A stretch of 64,000 nt of DNA, taken from Bacillus rubiinfantis. Its GTDB lineage: Bacteria; Bacillota; Bacilli; Bacillales; Cytobacillaceae. Below the pieces are notes generated by a model that was not told where the DNA came from, searched no databases, and saw only the letters and a list, made by a program, of their open reading frames with translations. The position numbers and the translations under genes are program-made. Of this stretch, positions 1 to 7,583 are shown in pieces (position 1 is the first letter of the stretch; the number at the start of each line of letters is the position of its first letter). The stretch is taken from contig CCFE01000024.1 of NCBI GenBank assembly GCA_000752035.1, positions 372,001 to 436,000 of the forward strand, written 5' to 3'.

Positions 1-714
1 CTTCATATACACATAATCTCCAGCCAAAATTATGGCCATAGCAATAATGTATTTTCTGTTGCGCTCTATCGTCTTACGACTCACATCTACTATTTTTTCT
101 AATTGTTTAACAGGCAGTCGTTTTTTTTCAAACAATAAATGCTTTAATTCAGTATGATCCACTAATGCTTTTGCCACTAACATGGCATTTTTTCTGGCGT
201 CAGCATGCTTAGGTGAATTATCGACTAAATCACTAAATTTCAAGTCATAAGAAAGAAGTACTTGCTGTAGCCGCAAAACTTCCTCTTTCCTCTGCTGCTC
301 ATCGCTCTTCTTATAATAATCCTCAAGTGAAAGTTCATTCACAATTGTTATGCCAGCAGTTTCATCCTCTTTCTCATTAATAATATCCATGCTTATATGC
401 TGGTTTTTCGCTTGTTTCCGGATATAATCAATGACTCTTCGTTTTATAATTATTTCTGCAAAGTTTAACAGTGAGCTTTTGCGCTCAGGAGTATATTTTT
501 CAATTGCTTCATGAAAAGCAATGAGGCCTATGCTAAATTCATCATCCGTTTCGTAAATATATCGTTTACATACAGAAGAAACAGTTCTAGCGATGAATGG
601 TTTATATGAGTCTATTAATTCATTTAAGAGCGTTTGGTTCCCTTGTTGGATTAATAGTACGGTTTCTTCTAATGACTTTTTCTTTTTTTTTGTTACAAAT
701 AAGAAACTCAGCAT
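1..714 (-). CDS. sigI: RNA polymerase sigma factor SigI (3' end outside window)
   Basis: Heat-responsive alternative sigma factor of the SigI family. The reading frame runs from an ATG at 714 through the left edge of the window with 238 codons and no stop; B. subtilis SigI is about 250 aa, so only the last dozen residues should be missing. A region-2-like stretch (DEFSIGLIAFHEAIEKY, then LNFAEIIIKRRVIDYIRKQ) lies in the first 100 residues. A C-terminal DNA-binding segment (LPVKQLEKIVDVSRKTIERN) lies near the edge. The start is set by AGAGGTGAG at about 719-727. In relatives the anti-sigma gene rsgI follows directly; it would lie outside the window. Family assignment is by recognition of the sequence; targets are not visible here. 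Confidence 0.88.
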   Translation of the reverse strand, partial: MLSFLFVTKKKKKSLEETVLLIQQGNQTLLNELIDSYKPFIARTVSSVCKRYIYETDDEFSIGLIAFHEAIEKYTPERKSSLLNFAEIIIKRRVIDYIRKQAKNQHISMDIINEKEDETAGITIVNELSLEDYYKKSDEQQRKEEVLRLQQVLLSYDLKFSDLVDNSPKHADARKNAMLVAKALVDHTELKHLLFEKKRLPVKQLEKIVDVSRKTIERNRKYIIAMAIILAGDYVYMK

Positions 715-837
715 ATGCTCACCTCTATTCGACCAATTATAACATAACATCTTGGTCTATAGGAGAATCAGCACGGCTTTGGTTCCCTAAATAATACGCG
801 ATGAAGGATTATTTGTGGGGGTGTTTAAATTTTTTAA

Positions 838-862
838 TTAAAAAAAGGCGGAGATATCCGCC
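838..862 (-). terminator. Rho-independent terminator of prfC
   Basis: GGCGGA/TCCGCC stem with a TATC loop, followed on the minus strand by a run of seven T. It lies just beyond the prfC stop codon. Confidence 0.85.
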
Positions 863-866
863 AAAA

Positions 867-2450
867 TTATTCATGCTGATCCATTGGATTATATAATTTT
901 ACATTTGGGTTTTTATCTTGGAACCATCTTAATGCGAAATCATTTTCAAATAAGAATACATAGTGATCAAAGCGGTCCTTTACCAGCAAGCTTCTAGAAC
1001 TCGAGAGATTTTCATCAACCTCATCATTTTCAATCCAGCGGGCAATCTTTGAACCTAAACGTTCCATTATAACTTCAGCATTGTATTCATTTCTCATTCG
1101 ATGTTCAAATACCTCGAATTGAAGCTGTCCAACAGCCCCTAATAAATACTCCTCCATTCTGACTGTCTTATACAGCTGTATTGCACCCTCTTGAACCAGC
1201 TGCTGGATCCCTTTATGGAATGATTTTTGTTTCAACACATTTTTAGCACTAACGCGAACAAATAATTCCGGGGTAAACTGTGGTAATCTTTCGAATTGAA
1301 AGTCGTTCTTTCCAACCGTTAAGGTGTCACCAATTTGATACGTCCCTGTGTCATATAAACCGATAATATCACCGCTGACAGCCTCGTCAACCGTATTGCG
1401 CTCCTCAGCCATAAACGAGGTAGACTGCGATAGTTTTAGTTGTTTTCCTAAACGCGGAATTGTAACCGTCATTCCTCGTTCAAACTTGCCGGAACATATA
1501 CGGACAAACGCAATACGGTCTCGGTGTGCCGGATTCATATTGGCTTGAATTTTAAAAACAAACCCAGAAAACTGTTCTGAAAGCGGGTCAATTTCACCAA
1601 CTGAGGAATTCCTAGCTTTCGGAGAAGGAGCAAATTGTAAATAGGTTTCCAGAAATGTTTGAACACCAAAGGCAGTAAGAGCACTGCCAAAGAAAACAGG
1701 TGTTAACGTTCCAGCGGCCACTCTACTTTCTGAGAATTCGTTGCCTGCCTCATTCAAAAGCATAATCTCCTCAAGTGTTTGGTCATATAACCCAGAGGTT
1801 TTCAACTTATGATCCCCGTCTATTTCTCCTTCTTCATTTAAAGGAATAAAGCGGTCTGCCTCATTTTCACGGAATTGCTCAATTCGATTGTAATAGCGGT
1901 CATAAATTCCTAAAAATTCTTTTCCCATGCCAATCGGCCAGTTCATTGGATATGATTCAATTCCTAGAACCTCTTCTAATTCGGCAAGCAGCTCTAAAGG
2001 CGGTCTGCCTTGGCGATCGAGTTTATTAATAAAGGTAAAGATAGGTATTCCACGCATCCGGCATACTTTAAAAAGCTTTATTGTTTGGTCCTCGATACCT
2101 TTTGCCGAATCGATAATCATCACAGCACTATCTACGGCCATTAATGTTCGATAAGTGTCTTCACTGAAATCTTGGTGTCCTGGAGTATCCAGAATATTCA
2201 CTTGAAAATCATGATATTTAAATTGCATGACACTAGATGTAACCGATATTCCTCTTTGCTTTTCAATTTCCATCCAATCACTAGTGGCAAATTTTCCTGT
2301 CTTTTTTGCTTTTACTGTTCCTGCATCACGTATCGCGCCACCGAACAATAATAATTTTTCCGTTAATGTCGTTTTACCAGCATCCGGGTGCGAGATAATC
2401 GCAAAAGTCCTTCGTGATAAAACTTCTTTTTTCAAATTGTTACCCATCAT
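867..2450 (-). CDS. prfC: Peptide chain release factor 3 (RF3)
   Basis: Translational GTPase that releases RF1/RF2 from the ribosome after peptide hydrolysis. At 527 aa it matches the family length. The G1 motif HPDAGKTT is at residues 21-28, followed by DTPGHQDFSEDTYR (G3) and NKLDRQGRPPLELL (G4). It has the EF-G-like second domain and the RF3-type C-terminal domain. AGAGGAAG precedes two consecutive ATGs (2450 and 2447); spacing slightly favours the second. The gene is monocistronic with its own terminator. B. subtilis, as far as I recall, lacks RF3, so its presence is a lineage difference. EF-G and the tetracycline-resistance factors are excluded by the length and by the RF3-type G3/G4 motifs. 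Confidence 0.95.
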   Translation of the reverse strand: MMGNNLKKEVLSRRTFAIISHPDAGKTTLTEKLLLFGGAIRDAGTVKAKKTGKFATSDWMEIEKQRGISVTSSVMQFKYHDFQVNILDTPGHQDFSEDTYRTLMAVDSAVMIIDSAKGIEDQTIKLFKVCRMRGIPIFTFINKLDRQGRPPLELLAELEEVLGIESYPMNWPIGMGKEFLGIYDRYYNRIEQFRENEADRFIPLNEEGEIDGDHKLKTSGLYDQTLEEIMLLNEAGNEFSESRVAAGTLTPVFFGSALTAFGVQTFLETYLQFAPSPKARNSSVGEIDPLSEQFSGFVFKIQANMNPAHRDRIAFVRICSGKFERGMTVTIPRLGKQLKLSQSTSFMAEERNTVDEAVSGDIIGLYDTGTYQIGDTLTVGKNDFQFERLPQFTPELFVRVSAKNVLKQKSFHKGIQQLVQEGAIQLYKTVRMEEYLLGAVGQLQFEVFEHRMRNEYNAEVIMERLGSKIARWIENDEVDENLSSSRSLLVKDRFDHYVFLFENDFALRWFQDKNPNVKLYNPMDQHE

Positions 2451-2620
2451 GTCTTCCTCTCTTTAAAAAGCAATAAAATTCTATCCATAATTTTTATCAT
2501 ATCTCGCAAACAGCAACTTTGCAATAACGCATTAAACATAGATTAGCGCCTTTAAACAACCAGTAGAAACGACTATAATAAATATTGACATCTAATCTTG
2601 CACACTCTTGGAGGAGAAGA

Positions 2621-2881
2621 ATGGACATTGAAAAGTTTGACCAGCCCACCCTACAGTTATTACAGAAAGCATTTGCCATTGTATTAGAGCAGCATAATGT
2701 TCCTTTTAGAAAGTTTGGTATCGTTGAAGAAGACGATAACCTTGCTTTTCTGTATGAAGGAAAAGATGAAAAGATTCATGTGTTTAAATGGAGCAAAGAA
2801 TCAAGTATCGGGGTTAGCATCGGTGTTCTTGCCCAAAGTGTATTAATGCCGATTATTCCGCATCTCCGCTTGCTTTCATAA
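2621..2881 (+). CDS. Small hypothetical protein, 86 aa
   Basis: Not recognised. The start is set by a strong GGAGGAGAAG immediately before ATG at 2621; an in-frame upstream start at 2585 has no ribosome binding site. The protein begins MDIEKFDQPTLQLLQKAF, has a central acidic stretch (EEDDNLAFLYEGKDEK) and ends with a moderately hydrophobic segment (GVSIGVLAQSVLMPIIPHL) that is too weak to call a membrane helix. It sits alone between prfC (opposite strand) and the FtsH-like gene, with its own terminator. No function is proposed. Confidence 0.75.
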   Translation: MDIEKFDQPTLQLLQKAFAIVLEQHNVPFRKFGIVEEDDNLAFLYEGKDEKIHVFKWSKESSIGVSIGVLAQSVLMPIIPHLRLLS

Positions 2882-2900
2882 AATACTAAAGTTATTATGC

Positions 2901-2931
2901 ACCTGCCTTATTTTTCTAGGCAGGTTTTTTT
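2901..2931 (+). terminator. Terminator after the 86-aa gene
   Basis: Perfect 8-bp stem ACCTGCCT/AGGCAGGT (2901-2908 and 2918-2925) followed by a run of T. Confidence 0.9.
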
Positions 2932-3020
2932 ACGATTTTTCTTCCACCGATTCCCACATCCAATTTTATCGAAGTCGTTTTATAATGAGTAATGACTTTG
3001 GTTAAGGAGGAATACTTGAA

Positions 3021-4727
3021 TTGAATCGAAGTAAATTAATCGTTTCGAAATATATCCCCTTATTGTTTTTATCTCTTACGTTAGTAATTGGATTAATCTG
3101 GTATTATCAATCTAGCAGTCAGGAGATTGAGATTCCCTTTTCTTCTGTTGAAAAAATTATTCAGCAACAGCACGGTAGAAAGGTATTGTTAACAGAGCAT
3201 TCAGACGGTAGCCTTTTTATTAAAACAAATCAAGAGACATATATATCCCATATCCCTCCCAATAGCCAAATGGTAAATAAACTGGTAGCAAATTATTCAA
3301 TTGATTACTCATACACGACGAGCAGCCGCTATGGCAAAGAGCTCCTTGCGGGTATTATCCTTCTGCTATGTGCTGCTGCCTTAGCACTTAGAAAAACAAA
3401 GGGCGAGGGGTTTAGCCTTAATAGTATGAAAAACAGTGTTGCAAAAGCTCGTACCCTTCCGAATACTAGCCTACATGATATAGGTGGCCTTGGTGAGGAA
3501 ATGAAAGAGGAAATTTTGCAATCACTGTCGACGTTAAAAGAACCTGAGCGTGCCAGAAAATTAGGGATCACACCTCCAAAAGGGATCCTTCTGTACGGAC
3601 CTCCTGGCACTGGTAAAACCTTACTAGCTCAGGCTATTGCACATGAATTAAAGGCATCTTTCTTTTCAGCCAGCGGCTCTGCATTTAACGAACTGTTTGT
3701 CGGTGTTGGTGCCAGCCGTGTTAGGACTTTGTTCCGTGCGGCAAGAAAACAGCGCCCTGCTGTAATCTTTATCGATGAGGTGGATGCACTTGCCGGCAGG
3801 AGAAAAGCCCATGGCGGCGAAGAGGCAGAAAAGACACTTACCGAATTATTAGTGCAACTAGATGGTGGACATTCGAATGATGGGATTTTATTCATTGCTG
3901 CCACAAACCGCAAAGACATACTTGATGAAGCCTTTTTGCGTCCGGGACGAATTGACTTTAGTTTCCATGTACCGCTTCCAGATACAAAAGGGCGCAGAGA
4001 AATTATTTCTATTCACACGAGAGGAAAATCCCTGGCAAAAGACGTTATTGCATCATTAGATAGCCTAGCCGAAAGCACATCTGGTTTTTCAGGAGCCGAG
4101 CTATTTTCATTATTCGAAACAGCCAGCAGACGGGCTGTTCGCAACGGGCACGAGACCATTCAAAAGGTTGACCTTGATTATGCACTGGATCGAACAATTC
4201 TAGGCAGTACATCACGAGCATTGCAGGATGCTGCAACTAAACGTCGCGTTGCCATCCACGAAGCAGGCCACGCCCTCGTCTCCTCCCTAACTAAGCCTGG
4301 TTCTGTTCGAAAGGCAACAATCATTCCCCGTGGTGAAGCCCTTGGATATGTAGCGCCAGTGCCAAAGGAACTTCATTTATCAACAACATCTGACTTACTA
4401 GACAGAATCGCGATGATTTTAGCAGGCGGTGTTGCTGAAAGAATGATGTTAGGAGAGCATAGCATTGGTGTAAGTGGCGATGTTCAACAGGCTAAAGAGC
4501 TGATTGAACAAATGGTTGACATCGGTTTGCTCCAAGACGGCTTTACCTTGTCTTTTAAGAGCAAGGATAAAGAAATGAATATGGAAGAATTATTCAAAAA
4601 AGCGCTCAACAAAGCAGAGAACCTAATCAGCAGCCATGTTGACCAATACCAGCAGTTAGTTGCTGGTTTATTAGCAAACGAGACACTTGAAGGGGCTGAC
4701 ATTGAACAAATTGTCTGGGGGCAATGA
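3021..4727 (+). CDS. Short FtsH-like membrane AAA protease (M41)
   Basis: Predicted membrane-anchored ATP-dependent zinc protease resembling FtsH. Visible parts are an N-terminal membrane helix (residues about 11-28), an extracytoplasmic region of about 80 residues, a second helix (LLAGIILLLCAAALAL, about 110-125), and an AAA+ domain. The AAA+ domain has Walker A GPPGTGKT at 193-200, pore-type motif LFVGVGASRVR, Walker B VIFIDEVDA and sensor/SRH AATNRKDILDEAFLRPGRIDF. The peptidase has zinc site HEAGH at 413-417 and a probable third ligand D487. Length is 568 aa against about 640 for B. subtilis FtsH; the C-terminal tail is short. The start is TTG at 3021 after AAGGAGG; a nearer TTG at 3016 meets a stop at once. 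All catalytic residues are kept, so activity is likely. It is probably a second FtsH paralogue, since the housekeeping ftsH normally sits beside hpt/tilS. Confidence 0.85.
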   Translation: MNRSKLIVSKYIPLLFLSLTLVIGLIWYYQSSSQEIEIPFSSVEKIIQQQHGRKVLLTEHSDGSLFIKTNQETYISHIPPNSQMVNKLVANYSIDYSYTTSSRYGKELLAGIILLLCAAALALRKTKGEGFSLNSMKNSVAKARTLPNTSLHDIGGLGEEMKEEILQSLSTLKEPERARKLGITPPKGILLYGPPGTGKTLLAQAIAHELKASFFSASGSAFNELFVGVGASRVRTLFRAARKQRPAVIFIDEVDALAGRRKAHGGEEAEKTLTELLVQLDGGHSNDGILFIAATNRKDILDEAFLRPGRIDFSFHVPLPDTKGRREIISIHTRGKSLAKDVIASLDSLAESTSGFSGAELFSLFETASRRAVRNGHETIQKVDLDYALDRTILGSTSRALQDAATKRRVAIHEAGHALVSSLTKPGSVRKATIIPRGEALGYVAPVPKELHLSTTSDLLDRIAMILAGGVAERMMLGEHSIGVSGDVQQAKELIEQMVDIGLLQDGFTLSFKSKDKEMNMEELFKKALNKAENLISSHVDQYQQLVAGLLANETLEGADIEQIVWGQ

Positions 4728-4736
4728 TTGCATAAG

Positions 4737-4766
4737 AAAACCCGCTTGATGACCAAGCGGGTTTTT
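4737..4766 (+). terminator. Terminator after the FtsH-like gene
   Basis: CCCGCTTG/CAAGCGGG stem, loop ATGAC, flanked by A and T runs; it can work in both directions for the convergent YjcZ gene. Confidence 0.9.
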
Positions 4767-4774
4767 GGTTATTT

Positions 4775-4912
4775 TTAATAGTAACAAGCTGCACCTACGA
4801 TAATCAAGAGGATAAATAGAACGACGATTAAAGTAAACCCGCCGTAGCCATAACCGAAGCCGCCGCCACAGCCACCAAAACCGCCGTAGCCGAAACCACC
4901 ATAACCAAACAT
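4775..4912 (-). CDS. YjcZ-family sporulation miniprotein, 45 aa
   Basis: Very small protein with a Gly/Tyr/Phe repeat region (FGYGGFGYGGFGG, residues 2-14, then one Cys and another Gly-rich run) and a C-terminal hydrophobic helix (LIVVLFILLIIVG, about 28-40) ending in AACYY. This is the standard architecture of the YjcZ family, found in spore formers and named as sporulation proteins. ATG at 4912 is preceded by GGAGGTAATGAT, a strong ribosome binding site. It is one of three such genes in the window. The role is unknown; the helix suggests membrane association. Confidence 0.88.
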   Translation of the reverse strand: MFGYGGFGYGGFGGCGGGFGYGYGGFTLIVVLFILLIIVGAACYY

Positions 4913-5009
4913 ATCATTACCTCCTTCTTTCTATAGTTTTTAATTTTTTCTGTTGTTTTCATCCCATCTTACAAGATTCAAATAACAACGATTTAACCTA
5001 AGTCTCTAT

Positions 5010-5111
5010 TTAATAAAATCCGCCAACCCAAGAAGCACCTACAATAATTAACAAAATGAATAGTACGACGATTAACGCAAATCCAGCTCCGTAACCACCA
5101 GCTGCTGTCAT
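5010..5111 (-). CDS. YjcZ-like miniprotein, 33 aa
   Basis: Only 33 codons: MTAAGGYGAGF, then the same helix as its neighbour (ALIVVLFILLIIVGAS) and the tail WVGGFY. The Gly/Tyr repeat is reduced to a few residues, so it is a minimal member of the YjcZ type. A strong ribosome binding site (AAAGGAGGTAATGTAA) precedes ATG at 5111. It lies 97 bp upstream of the 45-aa YjcZ gene on the same strand, so the pair probably arose by duplication. A sporulation role is inferred from the family only. Confidence 0.82.
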   Translation of the reverse strand: MTAAGGYGAGFALIVVLFILLIIVGASWVGGFY

Positions 5112-5226
5112 TTACATTACCTCCTTTATTAAAGTCTATATATCCTATTCAAAGTAAGAAAAATGTGCAATAGACTCTTATCCCGATTCTTGAAAAAAGC
5201 TACCGATAGCATTTGCCCTTAAATTG

Positions 5227-5254
5227 AAAATAGCGATGCAGCACAAGCATCGCT
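5227..5254 (-). terminator. Terminator-like hairpin after the SRPBCC gene
   Basis: AGCGATGC/GCATCGCT stem (5232-5239, 5247-5254) followed on the minus strand by only a short T tract (ATTTTC). Confidence 0.6.
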
Positions 5255-5289
5255 TCAATCCCTCTTGTTATAAACAGCTAAAAAAATGA

Positions 5290-5739
5290 TTAAACCTTCT
5301 TTAACTTCCACAGTTTTTCAGTAATTCCCTGCCCCATTTCCTTTACCGCTTTTGGAAGTTCTGTTTCTAATTTCGAGTTAACAATATGCCGCATTTTCCC
5401 ATTAGCAGCTACTTCAAGATATCCCTGCAGCTTGGTGCGATTATTCTGAAGTGGTTGTGCTTGGAAATAGCCGCTCCCATGATATTTTTCACTTTTCCCT
5501 TTTAATGTAAACCCTATTTTTGTCGGTTCTTCCCATTCATTTATGTCGATGATTAAACTAATTTTCTTCTTTATTAGTCCTATCTCACTCAAGAATTCCC
5601 ATGTTGACTGCCGCTCTGTTAATTTTTCATGAGTAAGATAATTTGGCACTAATGGTGCCCAATTGTCCATATCTTTAACGAAATTCCAGATGTCTTCTAT
5701 CGGTAAATCTAGCTCAATTTGGTATGTCCCAGTTGCCAT
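5290..5739 (-). CDS. SRPBCC (START-like) family protein, 149 aa
   Basis: Single-domain helix-grip protein of the SRPBCC/CoxG type: an N-terminal beta strand and helix (YQIELDLPIEDIWNFVKDMDNWAPLVPNY), an antiparallel sheet (residues about 50-115), and a long C-terminal helix (IVNSKLETELPKAVKEMGQGITEKLWKL). Such folds bind hydrophobic ligands; no ligand can be inferred. The ATG at 5739 follows GAGGGAAAC; an in-frame TTG at 5766 lacks a ribosome binding site. It is monocistronic, divergent from the YczE-type gene. Confidence 0.75.
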   Translation of the reverse strand: MATGTYQIELDLPIEDIWNFVKDMDNWAPLVPNYLTHEKLTERQSTWEFLSEIGLIKKKISLIIDINEWEEPTKIGFTLKGKSEKYHGSGYFQAQPLQNNRTKLQGYLEVAANGKMRHIVNSKLETELPKAVKEMGQGITEKLWKLKKV

Positions 5740-5936
5740 AGTTTCCCTCTTTTCCCCTATAATCAAGGACTTCTTATGCTATTAAGACCTTTAAGAAACA
5801 TATATGCAATAAAATAATTTATAGAAGAATTTTTAACAAATTGCCTTAGACCCATTGAATATTTCAAAACTATATTTTAAGATAATAAAACAGGTTTGAA
5901 AATTCAGATAAATTAATCTCTCGGAGGTAAATAATA

Positions 5937-6575
5937 TTGAAATGGTTTCAATATATTCTATTCTTTTTTGGGTTAACCTTTTTTGGATTAGGTAATGCCA
6001 TGGCGGTAAAGGTAAATTATCTCGGACTTCATCCTTGGGAGGTATTAAATGTTGCCTTGTATCAGCATTTTGGTTTAACGATTGGTACCTGGAGCGTAGT
6101 ATGTGGTCTCATCCTAATAATCGTTTCAATATGCTTAGATCGGAAATATATTAATATCGGTACTTTTCTGAATGCTTTTAGTATTGGTCCAATTATGGAT
6201 TTTTTTCTATGGTTGGATGTGTTGCCAAAGGCTAGCAATTCATGGTTAGATTATCTCATTCTATTGTCTGCCATTGTCATTACCGGAATAGGGGGAGGTA
6301 TGTATGTTGCGGCTGGAATTGGTGCCGGTCCCCGTGATGGTTTTATGTTATCTATTTCTGATCGTACAAAGTTGTCCATTAGCACTGCCCGGATTATCGT
6401 TGAAAGCCTAGTGTTATTCATTGGCTTATTATTAGGTGGTCCCGTATTCATTGCTACATTTATTTACACGTTTATACAAAGTCCTGTTTTCCAACGTTCA
6501 TTGAAACTTTTTAGGATTATGATCGAAAAGATAAACAAAAAGAAAAACAACACCCCTGAAGGCATTGCTTTATAA
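5937..6575 (+). CDS. YczE/YyaS/YitT-family membrane protein
   Basis: 212-aa integral membrane protein with about five hydrophobic segments (roughly residues 3-22, 45-67, 78-92, 102-122, 155-185) and the family's Gly-rich loop GIGGGMYVAAGIGAGPRDGFML. B. subtilis YczE, of similar length, is known to affect lipopeptide production, but members are widespread and mostly uncharacterised. The start is TTG at 5937, six bases after GGAGGTAA. A nearby ATG at 5942 is out of frame. A weak terminator follows. Transport or regulatory function cannot be decided from the sequence. Confidence 0.78.
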   Translation: MKWFQYILFFFGLTFFGLGNAMAVKVNYLGLHPWEVLNVALYQHFGLTIGTWSVVCGLILIIVSICLDRKYINIGTFLNAFSIGPIMDFFLWLDVLPKASNSWLDYLILLSAIVITGIGGGMYVAAGIGAGPRDGFMLSISDRTKLSISTARIIVESLVLFIGLLLGGPVFIATFIYTFIQSPVFQRSLKLFRIMIEKINKKKNNTPEGIAL

Positions 6576-6599
6576 ACGATTAATTGCAAGAAATTTCAG

Positions 6600-6629
6600 A
6601 GACCCTTTCCAATGTGAGGGTCGCTTTTT
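6600..6629 (+). terminator. Terminator after the YczE-type gene
   Basis: GACCCT/AGGGTC stem with a 10-nt loop followed by GCTTTTT. Confidence 0.65.
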
Positions 6630-6654
6630 AATAATAACAATTAATCTGTCAGTT

Positions 6655-6849
6655 CTAGGAAATTTTCTTTAATTCTTCGGTTAATTGAAGGAATAAATCC
6701 TTGTTCCCTTCTTGAAGAGTCAAGTCGATTTCCCTTAGGATTTTCTCCTTTTTAAACTGAACAAGAACATGGTCCAAAAACATTTCTGCTAATTCAGTAT
6801 CCGAATATTCGTGTGCCTGCTGTGGTAAATTAAGTAACTTTTTTTCCAT
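6655..6849 (-). CDS. IDEAL-domain small protein, 64 aa
   Basis: The C-terminal half (REIDLTLQEGNKDLFLQLTEEL) matches the IDEAL domain: I-D-x-x-L, a turn, then F-x-x-L-x-x-x-L. Small IDEAL proteins are common in Bacillaceae and the domain also ends larger regulators such as YpiB and ComK relatives. The N-terminal half (QAHEYSDTELAEMFLDHVLVQFKKEK) is helical. ATG at 6849 is preceded by AAGGAG with a rather long 11-nt spacer. It is monocistronic on a short AT-rich island. No partner is visible. Confidence 0.78.
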   Translation of the reverse strand: MEKKLLNLPQQAHEYSDTELAEMFLDHVLVQFKKEKILREIDLTLQEGNKDLFLQLTEELKKIS

Positions 6850-7031
6850 TGGGGAATCAACTCCTTAAGCTTTTTTTTATTATACAAATAGTTTTTTTAA
6901 AATTCAAACATTTTGTTCAAAAAATTTTAATATTTTTTTAAAATATTCTCTTGATTTTGTATTTTATAACATATTACACCTTTTTATATAAGAAATAAAC
7001 CATTTTGATTTGAAAAATATTATCATAAAAT

Positions 7032-7071
7032 AAAAACCAGTTCGGCTAAAAATTACACCAATCTGGTTTTT
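7032..7071 (-). terminator. Probable terminator of cccB
   Basis: AAAAACCAG/CTGGTTTTT inverted repeat with a 22-nt loop, followed on the minus strand by T-rich sequence. Confidence 0.6.
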
Positions 7072-7076
7072 CACTG

Positions 7077-7439
7077 TTATTTTTTACCTGCAAGCCATGT
7101 TGCTACTGCATCAGCATCTTCGTCTGAAAGATTTTGCTTGGGCATTTGACCTTTGCCATTATGGATAATATCCAAGATTTCATCTTTAGAATATTTTGAT
7201 CCAATCTTATCTAGATCTGCTGCATATCCACTTTTCAAGTCATTTCCATGACAGGCAGCACAGGTTGCCTGAAATACTTTATCTCCATCAGCAGCAGTAT
7301 TTGATGCAGGGGCTTTATCCGCAGTGTTTTCTGTTGTCGTATTATTGTCCTTTGATGTATCCTTATCACTCCCGCCTCCACAAGCTGTAAGAGAAGCAAC
7401 AAACAGGATACAAATGATTCCGTATAACCATTTTTTCAT
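7077..7439 (-). CDS. cccB: Lipoprotein cytochrome c-551
   Basis: Small membrane-tethered c-type cytochrome facing outward. The lipobox LTAC gives lipidated Cys20. A Ser/Asp/Thr-rich linker (21-50) follows, then one haem site C60-A-A-C63-H64 and a likely axial Met99 in GQMPK. The mature domain of about 70 residues is typical of class I c-551 (B. subtilis CccB is about 112 aa). GGAGGTGAAAGCA places the ATG at 7439; the GTG at 7448 overlaps the ribosome binding site. It carries electrons in respiration. The alternative CccA has a transmembrane anchor and no lipobox, so CccB fits better. Confidence 0.88.
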   Translation of the reverse strand: MKKWLYGIICILFVASLTACGGGSDKDTSKDNNTTTENTADKAPASNTAADGDKVFQATCAACHGNDLKSGYAADLDKIGSKYSKDEILDIIHNGKGQMPKQNLSDEDADAVATWLAGKK

Positions 7440-7529
7440 TGCTTTCACCTCCGTTTATAAACAAAGATTTTGTTATTTTCCTACCTTTATACACGTGATA
7501 GATTTTCATCGTGTCCAAGAGTATACGAC

Positions 7530-7568
7530 AAAAAAAACCAATAATAACAAACTAGTGTTATTATTGGT
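7530..7568 (-). terminator. Terminator of the MacAB-like operon
   Basis: Perfect 13-bp stem ACCAATAATAACA/TGTTATTATTGGT (7537-7549, 7556-7568), then eight T on the minus strand. Confidence 0.93.
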
Positions 7569-7583
7569 CCAATTGTGGGTAAC

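Noticed and set aside
728..760. SigI-type autoregulatory promoter upstream of sigI (GACCAA and CGAA elements)
   Set aside because: The elements are present but spaced about 20 bases apart and the -35 match is poor.
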